Shown: in pieces, positions 18,547-24,966 of the stretch
Position numbering within the stretch: position 1 is the stretch's first letter
How the letters are laid out: each line of letters starts with the position of its first letter
Source of the DNA: Amycolatopsis acidiphila
Lineage (GTDB): Bacteria; Actinomycetota; Actinomycetes; Mycobacteriales; Pseudonocardiaceae
Reading direction: 5' to 3'
DNA length: 64,000 nt
NCBI RefSeq assembly: GCF_021391495.1
Contig: NZ_CP090063.1
Coordinates: 496,001 to 560,000, forward strand
Position numbers and translations under genes: made by a program
The notes under the pieces: model-generated
The model's database searches: none
The model's input: only the letters and a program-made list of their open reading frames with translations
Told to the model about the DNA's origin: nothing

Positions 18547-19005
18547 TCAGGCGGCGTCGCCCTGTTCGCGCCAGCGGGCTCGCGCCCGGGCGACAGTGCG
18601 TGGCGTAATCGCGAGCGCGTCGGCGATCTCGCGGATGCTCTTCCCTTCTCGGCTGAGTCGGGCGATCGCGACGTCGTGCTCGCGCGGGCGGCCGATCTTG
18701 TTGTGCCCGCGTCGTTCCTGAGGTGTCGTGCCGCCCCAGATGCCGTGTCGCTCATCGTGTGCCAGCGCATAGGTCAGGCAGCCGGAGCGCACCGGGCAGC
18801 GGAGGCAGACCCGCTTGGCGGCGGCGATGTCGGCCCGGACGCCGGGGCTGGGTTCGGGATAGAAGCTGTCGGGATCCGTGCCGACGCAGGCGGCGTCTTC
18901 GTGCCAGGCGAGGTCGTCCCCGGTGAGCCCGAAGTCGCCCCAGGACGGCGCGCTGCGGCGGCCGGCGCCGAACACAGAAGTCAGAGCGTTGGTGCGGCGT
19001 CGCAT
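18547..19005 (-). CDS. WhiB-family protein with a C-terminal HTH extension
   Basis: This 152-aa protein starts at the ATG at 19005, overlapping the upstream stop (TGATG). The WhiB iron-sulfur domain has four Cys: AACVGTDPD at about residue 40, then KRVCLRCPVRSGC, followed by the G-I-W-G-G motif in HGIWGGTTPQERR. Unusually it continues past the domain into GRPREHDVAIARLSREGKSI and REIADALAITPRTVARARAR, a resolvase/sigma-like helix-turn-helix. WhiB proteins usually act through sigma factor region 4; a second DNA-binding unit suggests direct promoter binding. It belongs to the AICE replication block and probably controls that block or the transfer genes. Confidence 0.86.
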   Translation of the reverse strand: MRRRTNALTSVFGAGRRSAPSWGDFGLTGDDLAWHEDAACVGTDPDSFYPEPSPGVRADIAAAKRVCLRCPVRSGCLTYALAHDERHGIWGGTTPQERRGHNKIGRPREHDVAIARLSREGKSIREIADALAITPRTVARARARWREQGDAA

Positions 19006-19529
19006 CAGGCAGCCACCTCTAGGGCGGAAGAGATGTCGCTCTGCGAATCGCCCAGTGCTGCCTGGTAGCGGCTCCACAGTTCCGCGGCGCCGGCGTGGCC
19101 GTCGTCGGCCAGCTCACGCAGGGCGGCGGTGTCGGTGGTGTCTATCGCCTGCTCGATCCGGTGGGCGTGGACGAGCAGCGCGCGTCGCCAGGCGGCTTCC
19201 AGCACCACCGTCTTGAGGTGGTCCGCGAGGGCCGGGGGTGGTGCGTCGCGGTAGGTGTCGATCAGCCAGCCGGACAGCCACTCTCGCCGCTTCTCTCCTG
19301 CTGCCCGACCGGTCGCGACAGCATGGGCGTAAACGGCGACCGGCGCGGGGGCCGTGCCTGCCGCCACCAGCTCGATCACCAGTTGGAGGGCGGGAGCGGC
19401 GAGCGCGCCGGCGAGGTCATCGGCGCGCATCCCGGCGAGGACGCGGCGCGCGAGGGTGGCGGGCAGGTGCAGGAGGCAGCCGAGGAAGGCACGTTCGGGG
19501 TCGATCAGGGCGTCGGCGGCGGTAGCCAT
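19005..19529 (-). CDS. DnaB N-terminal-domain-like protein
   Basis: This 174-aa protein starts at the ATG at 19529 behind an excellent AAGGAG. The opening ALIDPERAFLGCLLHLP resembles the DnaB helicase N-terminal domain (D-P-E-A-E-x-A-x-L-G-x-L-L), followed by helices and the linker. No RecA-like helicase domain or Walker motif follows, so it is an isolated N-domain protein. Such proteins could load or mimic a replicative helicase. It heads the WhiB, DUF3631, xis, int gene series on the minus strand, supporting a role in element replication. The assignment rests on the N-terminal half. Confidence 0.65.
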   Translation of the reverse strand: MATAADALIDPERAFLGCLLHLPATLARRVLAGMRADDLAGALAAPALQLVIELVAAGTAPAPVAVYAHAVATGRAAGEKRREWLSGWLIDTYRDAPPPALADHLKTVVLEAAWRRALLVHAHRIEQAIDTTDTAALRELADDGHAGAAELWSRYQAALGDSQSDISSALEVAA

Positions 19530-19660
19530 GTCCGAATCTCCTTGGTAGCTGGGTGTGGTGGTTTGAGCCGGAAAGTCGCATCCAGGTAGCGAATTCGCGG
19601 TGGTCATCGATCACCTCTTCGGCAGGCGTTCTGTTGAGGGCTGGCGTGAGGGAGTTGGGG

Positions 19661-19909
19661 ATGGCGGATCGGTTTCAGCGGCTGACACCGAGGCAGATTC
19701 GGACATCACAGGTCACGGCGGTCGTGGCGGTGGTTGCCGCGTTCGGGATGCTGGTGGTGGCCTTCGTCGTGTCCCCGGCGTGGCGCGGCCTGTCCGGGGC
19801 CGTCGCGTTGGCCTACATCGCCTGGTTCCACTCGATGCGGGTGCGACGAGGGCGTCGCCAGGACAAGGAGAATGGACCGAATGATCACTACAGTCGTGAC
19901 GCCTTGTAG
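19661..19909 (+). CDS. Small two-helix membrane protein
   Basis: This 82-aa protein starts at the ATG at 19661, behind GGGAGTTGGGG. The sequence MADRFQRLTPRQIRTSQVT is followed by two close hydrophobic helices (AVVAVVAAFGMLVVAFVVS and LSGAVALAYIAWFHSM) and a very basic tail (RVRRGRRQDKEN). It lies alone on the plus strand between the replication block and the transfer region. No family is recognised. The topology and position resemble small Spd or plasmid membrane proteins. It could be spurious, but the hydrophobic pattern and ribosome binding site support it. Confidence 0.5.
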   Translation: MADRFQRLTPRQIRTSQVTAVVAVVAAFGMLVVAFVVSPAWRGLSGAVALAYIAWFHSMRVRRGRRQDKENGPNDHYSRDAL

Positions 19910-20005
19910 TTGAGTCGGGGCTTTGCGGTCCTGTTCTGGCACCGCACGGGAAGTGTCTCCAGGCCGGGGTTTCAGGAATTCTTGGGACGTTTGCACTGGT
20001 GGACG

Positions 20006-20102
20006 CTAGGAGCTAGACCGCAGCTCAGAGACACTGCGGAGCGCTAGCGGCGATGCTAGATCTAGCATCGCGTGACGCTAGCGAGTCCGGAACCGCTAGC
20101 GC
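20006..20102. other. CTAG-rich palindromic cluster, candidate clt transfer locus
   Basis: Seven CTAG tetramers occur within about 95 bases (starts 20006, 20013, 20044, 20056, 20062, 20078, 20096). The 8-bp palindrome CGCTAGCG occurs three times, around a perfect 20-bp palindrome at 20051-20070 (CGATGCTAGATCTAGCATCG). CTAG is rare in such GC-rich DNA. The cluster lies just 3' of traB, the place where the clt site sits in pSVH1/pIJ101-type systems, though the known GACCCGGA-type repeats are absent. Assignment as clt or as an origin is inference. Confidence 0.6.
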
Positions 20103-20111
20103 CCCGTCCGA

Positions 20112-22292
20112 TCACTCTCTGTTGTGATTGCGGAATCGTGTGGCGGACAGGATCTCGGCACGCTCGACGCCGCGGCGGTTGGCGGCCTTGCCGTCCTCGG
20201 TGCGCCCGTAAACCTGCAACGTCTCGACACCGAACGGCTTGAGGCCCGCCGCGAGCTGGTTGGCTTTCGCTCGCCCGTCCAGCTCCGCCCACGAGCCGTA
20301 GACCTCCGGGCGTAGCTCGGCGAGGCGATCCACCACCGTCTCGGACCAGATCTTCGCCTCGTCCGCCCGGATCACCGACGCGACATCGGCGACGAGCGAG
20401 TACGAGGGGCGAGCAACATCGTCCGCAATGGACTCCCCGGCCGCGTGCCCGGTGACCGTGCCGTGTCCCTCCCGAAGGTCGTAGGCACGCTCCACGATCT
20501 TCTCGGCCGCTGGCCCGTCGATGTAGTAGGAGCGGACGATCTGCGGGTCGTCAGTCGCGCCGACGAGGTAGCCGATGCCCTTGTCCTTCGCGCCGAACGT
20601 CGTCGCCCGGATGCCGTTCTTGTAGCTCGACGTGCCAAGCACCATGTCGTTTTCCACCTGCCCCATGACCCGCAGGCAGAACCGCAGGCCGGCGTTCGCC
20701 GAAACCCCCGGAGGCAGCGACTGGGCGTCCGGGCGCTGCGTGGCCAGGACCAGGATGATGCCCATCGCCGGGCCACGTTTGATGATCCCTTCCGCGAGAC
20801 GCTTGGCCTCGTCCTTGTAGTCCTCGTGCGAGAACAGCTCCTGACACTCGTCGATCGCGGCGAAGATCGGATGCAGCCCGAGCTTGCGGTTCCGCGAGAG
20901 CTGCGGGGTGACCTTGTTCTCCGGGCACAGCGCCCGGTTCTCCTTGGCAATGCGGGTGATGATCTTCGAGCGACGCTCCAGCTCCTTGTACAGCCGACGC
21001 AGGCTGTTCATGGCGCCGTCCAACGTTTCGTCGTCGGCGCCGGAGCCGTACTCGTGCGCGACCCGCTCGAACATGCCGAGGTCGCCGGTGCCCTTGAGCT
21101 CCCACAGCACGAGTTCGACCCAAGGGTCCAGCGCCGCGGCCAGCACGAGCACACGCAGGGAGAAGGTCTTGCCCATGCGGGGCATGGCGCCGATGACCAT
21201 GTTCGCGAACATCAGGTCGACGCCCACCGGGCGGCCGCGCTGATCGGTGCCGAACGGCACCGGCTTGAACAGGTCTGCTTCGCCAGCCTTGGCCAGGGGC
21301 CAGCTCGCGGGCTTTGCCCTGGACATGTCCTGGTCTCCTACCCAGATCACCAACCGGCCCGCGTGCTCCTCAGTGACCGGCTCCGGCCACACACAGCCCA
21401 GCGGGCGGCGCAGCCCGGAGGCCAGCTTGTCCCGTCGCTCCATCACGTCCGTGACCGTGACGCCGTGCGGCAGGTCCACCTCCGCCCGCCAGCCGGGGCC
21501 GTCCCGGGTGATCGGCGCCGGGAAGGTGATGCCCGGTCCCTTGGCTACGGCCTGGTTGATCCCGGAAATCCCGAGCGCTGCCAGGGCACGGACCACGACG
21601 TCGCTGGTGAGCTTCGGTGCCTTCGAGGTGACCACGGCTCGACCAAGGACGGGCTTATCCGCCGGCGTGCCGATCTTGCCCAGCAACCCGACCGCCACCG
21701 CGGCGGCCACGCAGGCCAGAGCCTCGCTGTACGAGACGAGCAGGTAGACGCCGGCGGCCGCGACGAGCAGGGTCAGGAACGCGACCAGGCCACGCTTGCG
21801 AATGCGCTCGGAGCGGACCTCGGCCAGCTTGAAGTACTTGTCGTACTCGCTCGCGGTCACCGCGGCCGCCCGCAGCGGCTTGCCCTCCGCGTCGTAGATC
21901 CACCGATGCGTCGCCACCAGCACTCGCCACAAGCCGCGGGGCGAGCGGACGAGCAAGATTCCGGCGTACTGCGGGCTGCGCAGGACGTGGTAGGCGCTGG
22001 TGTGCCCGGCGTAGAGCGCCAGCCACTTCACCCGGTCGTTGAGTTCCTGCCGTGAGCGCGCCCACTCGGGCAACAGTGGGCGAATCTTGGCCTTGCGGGT
22101 GGTCTCCCACCACGACGGCTTGCGCGGAACCCGCGGGTCGACCGGAATCGGGTGGCGCACCTCCTCCGCGTCGTCGAGAGCTTCGTCGCGGCGCGCCTGA
22201 CCGGGGATCTCCTCGGACGTCGAGGCGCTGTCGGGGTGCAGCGTGAACGGCAACACCTTGCCGTTCACCGGCTCTGGTTCTGGGGTGTTCAT
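20112..22292 (-). CDS. traB: TraB, FtsK/SpoIIIE-type DNA transfer ATPase
   Basis: This 726-aa hexameric DNA pump moves double-stranded element DNA between mycelial cells. Start: the ATG at 22292 with GGAG seven bases after the upstream stop. After an acidic, Pro-rich N-terminus, a membrane segment (LVAFLTLLVAAAGVYLLVS, with ACVAAAVAVGLLG) precedes the motor. Walker A is VIGAMPRMGKTFSLR at about residue 355, Walker B is IFAAIDECQELF, and the FtsK-like ILVLATQRPDAQSLP motif follows. The C-terminal part (DGRAKANQLAAGLKPFGVE, YGRTEDGKAANRRGV) is a winged-helix region like the clt-recognising end of TraB. It is the last gene of the overlapping transfer operon. Confidence 0.92.
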   Translation of the reverse strand: MNTPEPEPVNGKVLPFTLHPDSASTSEEIPGQARRDEALDDAEEVRHPIPVDPRVPRKPSWWETTRKAKIRPLLPEWARSRQELNDRVKWLALYAGHTSAYHVLRSPQYAGILLVRSPRGLWRVLVATHRWIYDAEGKPLRAAAVTASEYDKYFKLAEVRSERIRKRGLVAFLTLLVAAAGVYLLVSYSEALACVAAAVAVGLLGKIGTPADKPVLGRAVVTSKAPKLTSDVVVRALAALGISGINQAVAKGPGITFPAPITRDGPGWRAEVDLPHGVTVTDVMERRDKLASGLRRPLGCVWPEPVTEEHAGRLVIWVGDQDMSRAKPASWPLAKAGEADLFKPVPFGTDQRGRPVGVDLMFANMVIGAMPRMGKTFSLRVLVLAAALDPWVELVLWELKGTGDLGMFERVAHEYGSGADDETLDGAMNSLRRLYKELERRSKIITRIAKENRALCPENKVTPQLSRNRKLGLHPIFAAIDECQELFSHEDYKDEAKRLAEGIIKRGPAMGIILVLATQRPDAQSLPPGVSANAGLRFCLRVMGQVENDMVLGTSSYKNGIRATTFGAKDKGIGYLVGATDDPQIVRSYYIDGPAAEKIVERAYDLREGHGTVTGHAAGESIADDVARPSYSLVADVASVIRADEAKIWSETVVDRLAELRPEVYGSWAELDGRAKANQLAAGLKPFGVETLQVYGRTEDGKAANRRGVERAEILSATRFRNHNRE

Positions 22293-22299
22293 GAACTCC

Positions 22300-23175
22300 T
22301 CACGCTTCGGTTCGTCGTCGTGGGGCGGGTGGGTCGAGGCGGGCATCAGGCGGCTCCGGGGCGGCATCGACAGTCGGGTCAGTAGCCCGCGACGTGGCCG
22401 GGCTCGTCTCGGCGCGCAACTCGTCGGCCACGTTCTTGCTGGTCCCGCGCGAGATCTCCGGGCAAACCGAGCGCACCCATGCCGGGGTGATCTCGATTCC
22501 CGGCGTCCAGCCGGCGCGAGCCTCAGCCAGGTACTCACCGCGCAATTTCCGCGTAGGCTTCGTCTCCGCCTTCGGCTTGCGCGAGGTTCGTCGGACAGGC
22601 TTGTCATGAACGGCGGGCACCTGAACGGCTTCGGCATTGCTCGTGAACGCCGGTGCCGCTGAACGATTGACCGCCTCCGTCAACCGGTCGCGGAGCACCG
22701 GGGCGGTCTCGGCGGCGAGGAACACCAGTACCGGCGGCACCGAGTGCAGCACCACCCCCGCGACGTCGAAGCGCGTCCACGATCGCCAGGTGTTCATGGT
22801 GTACGTGGCCAGGAAGGCGAACCACTTCGTCCGATGCGCCCACGCTCCTATGTGGACCTGGTAGCGAGCGGTGATCTGCTCCGCTCGCAGGACAGCCACC
22901 AGCACGAGCGAGACCATCGGGTCCAGCAACCAGGCGGCGAACCACGGCAACGACCAGACGGTCGCGCCCGCGGCCGCGAAGGTCTGGACGTTGACCATCG
23001 TGAACGCCAGCCCGAGGAAGATCCCGACCCACACAAGGGCGTCCACGAAGGATCGGACCTTCTCCGCGCGAAGCGCGATCACATCCGGGTTGTTCGACAG
23101 TGCCCGCACCTGCGCCGCGGTCGCGGCATTCTGCCTCAGCTTGTCCGCGGTCGACAGGGCAACGGCTTCGGTCAT
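22300..23175 (-). CDS. DUF2637/SpdB-like membrane protein
   Basis: This 291-aa protein starts at the ATG at 23175 (AAGGGGGAACCG upstream), overlapping the previous stop by four bases. The N-terminal half holds four hydrophobic segments (VDALVWVGIFLGLAFTMVN; SLPWFAAWLLDPMVSLVLVA; KWFAFLATYTMNTW; VVLHSVPPVLVFLAA), the DUF2637 pattern of streptomycete conjugative plasmids. The C-terminal half is soluble, basic and Pro-rich, with a helical motif (ITPAWVRSVCPEISRGTSKN) that may bind DNA. Spd proteins aid spread of the element along the recipient mycelium. Family fairly sure. Confidence 0.82.
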   Translation of the reverse strand: MTEAVALSTADKLRQNAATAAQVRALSNNPDVIALRAEKVRSFVDALVWVGIFLGLAFTMVNVQTFAAAGATVWSLPWFAAWLLDPMVSLVLVAVLRAEQITARYQVHIGAWAHRTKWFAFLATYTMNTWRSWTRFDVAGVVLHSVPPVLVFLAAETAPVLRDRLTEAVNRSAAPAFTSNAEAVQVPAVHDKPVRRTSRKPKAETKPTRKLRGEYLAEARAGWTPGIEITPAWVRSVCPEISRGTSKNVADELRAETSPATSRATDPTVDAAPEPPDARLDPPAPRRRTEA

Positions 23176-23486
23176 CGGTTCCCCCTTGTCGTGACGATTT
23201 CGGTCACCGCGAGCAGGCGTGCAACGGCCGCGCCGGCGAACATCGCCGGGACGATGAGCACGATGAACAGCGCGGTTGTGTTGTTCCAGAACCGAATGAC
23301 GAGCCACTGCACGCCAACGATCAATGCCGCCGTGACCAAGGTCCGGACGGCGTTCCCGGTCATACGAGTGACTTCACGGACGCCGTTGCGTGCTCTGAGG
23401 GCGGACTTGCGCCCGGACCGCCAGGTCGCGAACAGGCCGACGACGGCAAGCCCGGCGAGGACGTACAGAACTGGGTGCGACATCAT
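23172..23486 (-). CDS. Small membrane protein of the transfer operon (Spd-like)
   Basis: This 104-aa protein is linked by ATGA overlaps at both ends: its ATG at 23486 overlaps the SsgA-like gene's stop, and its own stop overlaps the next start. It has an N-terminal helix (LYVLAGLAVVGLFATW), a basic loop, and two more helices (LVTAALIVGVQWLVIRF; ALFIVLIVPAMFAGAAVARLLA). No domain family is recognised. Position and topology fit the small spread proteins of AICEs. A second start three bases downstream is possible. Confidence 0.7.
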   Translation of the reverse strand: MMSHPVLYVLAGLAVVGLFATWRSGRKSALRARNGVREVTRMTGNAVRTLVTAALIVGVQWLVIRFWNNTTALFIVLIVPAMFAGAAVARLLAVTEIVTTRGNR

Positions 23487-23908
23487 GCGGCCTCGCCCCC
23501 GAGCAGGTGCAGCTCACGGTTCCAGTCGATCTGCGCTGACTCGCTTCCCGAGGGCACGAGCATTTCGGTCTGAGCCAGCGCCGATTCGAGGTCCGGTCGA
23601 TGGAAGGCGAACAGCGCAACGCCGGTTGGAGACGAGACGGTCAGCCACACCCGCCAGGGCAGGTCGGAGTCTGGGGCGACGTACACATCGCCATCCCCCG
23701 AGTCCCGCATCAGGCCGGCGGCCAGCAAATCGCGAGCGATCTCCCAACGGACCCACTGCTCTGCGCCCACGGCGAAGTCCAGCAGCACCGCGAACGGGTC
23801 GTCGGAGCGGTATCGGAACTTCACCTGCACCGGGCGCAGTTCGATCACCTCGCCGGAGGTGTCCTCCCACTCCGCCCACATCGTCAGATTCAGGTTCAGG
23901 GGCAGCAT
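23483..23908 (-). CDS. SsgA-like (SALP family) protein in the transfer operon
   Basis: This 141-aa protein shows the SsgA-like signature: FRYRSDDPFAVLLDFAVG, then WVRWEIARDLLAAGLMR, then GDGDVYVAPDS, then VWLTVSSPTGVALFAFHR, ending TEMLVPSGSES. SALP proteins of sporulating actinomycetes direct sites of septation and peptidoglycan maturation. Here one is encoded inside a conjugation operon, overlapped by TGATG upstream and ATGA downstream. I infer it may couple transfer to septal cross-walls or recruit TraB to them. The match is to the family pattern; the pair of small residues typical of SsgB is not resolved. Confidence 0.8.
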   Translation of the reverse strand: MLPLNLNLTMWAEWEDTSGEVIELRPVQVKFRYRSDDPFAVLLDFAVGAEQWVRWEIARDLLAAGLMRDSGDGDVYVAPDSDLPWRVWLTVSSPTGVALFAFHRPDLESALAQTEMLVPSGSESAQIDWNRELHLLGGEAA

Positions 23909-24063
23909 CAGCGGCCATCCCCGGCATAGCGCGCGCGCTGGGTAGAAGTGCCTACCATGGGGCCTCTCTCCGAACGGTTTGTTGGCTGGTTGGGGAGTCC
24001 CGGCGCGGCGGCGTTCTTGGCGGGATGCGCCGCGTCGGGGTCAGTGATCATGGGTCCGGGCAT
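23908..24063 (-). CDS. 51-aa protein, tightly overlapped in the transfer operon
   Basis: An ATG at 24063 overlaps the stop of the 102-aa gene as TGATG, and this frame's stop overlaps the SsgA-like start as TGATG, so it is fitted exactly between two coupled genes. The sequence begins MPGPMITDPDAAHPAKNAAA and ends STQRARYAGDGR. It is hydrophilic and Pro/Ala/Asn-rich, with no helix pattern and no known domain. The coupled geometry is the main support for its being translated. Confidence 0.55.
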   Translation of the reverse strand: MPGPMITDPDAAHPAKNAAAPGLPNQPTNRSERGPMVGTSTQRARYAGDGR

Positions 24064-24371
24064 CAAGCGGCGTCCCCCTCGATCAGGTCGGTTACGTCAA
24101 GCCGGTTCGGCAGCGACCGCAGCGCGGTCCGGTCGGCCCGCCGACGTGAGCGACCAGCGCGCCGGGAGTCGAGGAACCGCGGCACACGGACAAGCGCGGC
24201 CAGTCCTGTCGCCTCCAGCTCCGCGTCAAAGTCGTCGAGCAGCGCGTACGCGTCGGCCAACTCCTCAGCATCGGAGCGCTGCGCCTGAGCAGCGAAAACT
24301 TCGTCGTAGTCGATGTCCAAGCCGTCGAAGTGCGCTTCGGCCTGCCGGCGGCTCATGTGTGCGGACCTCAT
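24063..24371 (-). CDS. 102-aa acidic/basic protein heading the transfer operon
   Basis: The ATG at 24371 has GAAGGGA six bases upstream. The first half is acidic and helical (HFDGLDIDYDEVFAAQAQ; ELADAYALLDDFDAELEA); the second half is Arg-rich (FLDSRRAGRSRRRADR). No family is recognised. It is the first gene of six that run overlapping or nearly so toward traB, and it faces the GntR regulator across an operator region, so it is the likely promoter-proximal transfer gene. Confidence 0.6.
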   Translation of the reverse strand: MRSAHMSRRQAEAHFDGLDIDYDEVFAAQAQRSDAEELADAYALLDDFDAELEATGLAALVRVPRFLDSRRAGRSRRRADRTALRSLPNRLDVTDLIEGDAA

Positions 24372-24401
24372 GTGAATCCCTTCATCGATCCGATCTCGCG
24401 A

Positions 24402-24474
24402 CCAATGCTGACATTAGTCAGCATTGGTCAGACTGTCGTTGGTCCATCCGTGTGAAAATTGGTCGGGGTTGGTC
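24402..24474. promoter_or_regulatory. Operator region for the GntR transfer regulator
   Basis: A perfect 11-bp inverted repeat, CCAATGCTGAC at 24402-24412 and GTCAGCATTGG at 24417-24427, is followed by TTGGTC at 24424, 24439, 24459 and 24469, with its complement at 24400. It fills the gap between the divergent transfer operon and the GntR gene. By analogy with the GntR protein KorSA of pSAM2 this is probably where the repressor binds. Confidence 0.72.
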
Positions 24475-24482
24475 AGCTGGCT

Positions 24483-24845
24483 ATGCTCGACGCCGTGAGT
24501 AGCGAAGCCGCGGGGCTAGCGGCATACGAACGGGTCGCCGCGTCAATCCGGGCAGCCGTCGCGAGCGGCGAGCTGGGGCCGGGGTCGCGCTTGCCTGGAA
24601 ACCGGGACTTGGCGCAGCAGCATGGGGTCTCCCTGCCGACGCTCCAGAAGGCGGTGGCTCTGCTCCAGGAAGAAGGCTGGCTGGTACCGCGGGCGTCGGT
24701 GGGGGTGTACGTCTCGGACGACCCACCGAAGGACCGGCCGGCCGTGACCTTGAGCGACCTGCGGCGCGCGGTGGTCGAACTGCGGACCGCAGTCTCCGTT
24801 ATCGAGGAGCGGCTGGACCGGCTGGAGGGGGAGTCAAACGGGTGA
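24483..24845 (+). CDS. GntR-family regulator (KorSA-like)
   Basis: This 120-aa protein has the winged-helix GntR domain (AYERVAASIRAAVASGELGPG, RLPGNRDLAQQHGVSLPTLQ, LLQEEGWLVPRASVGVYV), then a short coiled-coil-like tail (LRRAVVELRTAVSVIEERLDRLE) that could mediate dimerisation in place of a ligand domain. The ATG at 24483 has no strong ribosome binding site, and a GTG at 24495 is an alternative. It is divergent from the transfer operon, with operators in between, and probably represses transfer to avoid killing the host. Confidence 0.84.
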   Translation: MLDAVSSEAAGLAAYERVAASIRAAVASGELGPGSRLPGNRDLAQQHGVSLPTLQKAVALLQEEGWLVPRASVGVYVSDDPPKDRPAVTLSDLRRAVVELRTAVSVIEERLDRLEGESNG

Positions 24846-24915
24846 TCCGGCTGGCTCCGGAGTGCGCTGTTCTGTGTCATGCCTCTATGAAAGCGTCCGC
24901 TGACCAGCGCAAACA

Positions 24916-24956
24916 GGGCACACTTGGGGGCACACTCGAACAGTCGGGGCACAGTT
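24916..24956 (+). promoter_or_regulatory. Three GGGCACA(C/G)T direct repeats upstream of the XRE-TPR gene
   Basis: GGGCACACTT begins at 24916, GGGCACACTC at 24928 and GGGCACAGTT at 24947. They are in the promoter region directly before the ribosome binding site of the XRE-TPR gene and are likely an operator or activator site. Confidence 0.45.
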
Positions 24957-24966
24957 GGAGGTGGCG

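Noticed and set aside
20006..20102. Ordinary rho-independent terminator of traB
   Set aside because: The multiple separate palindromes and the CTAG density are not a single stem-loop; a site for protein binding is more likely.
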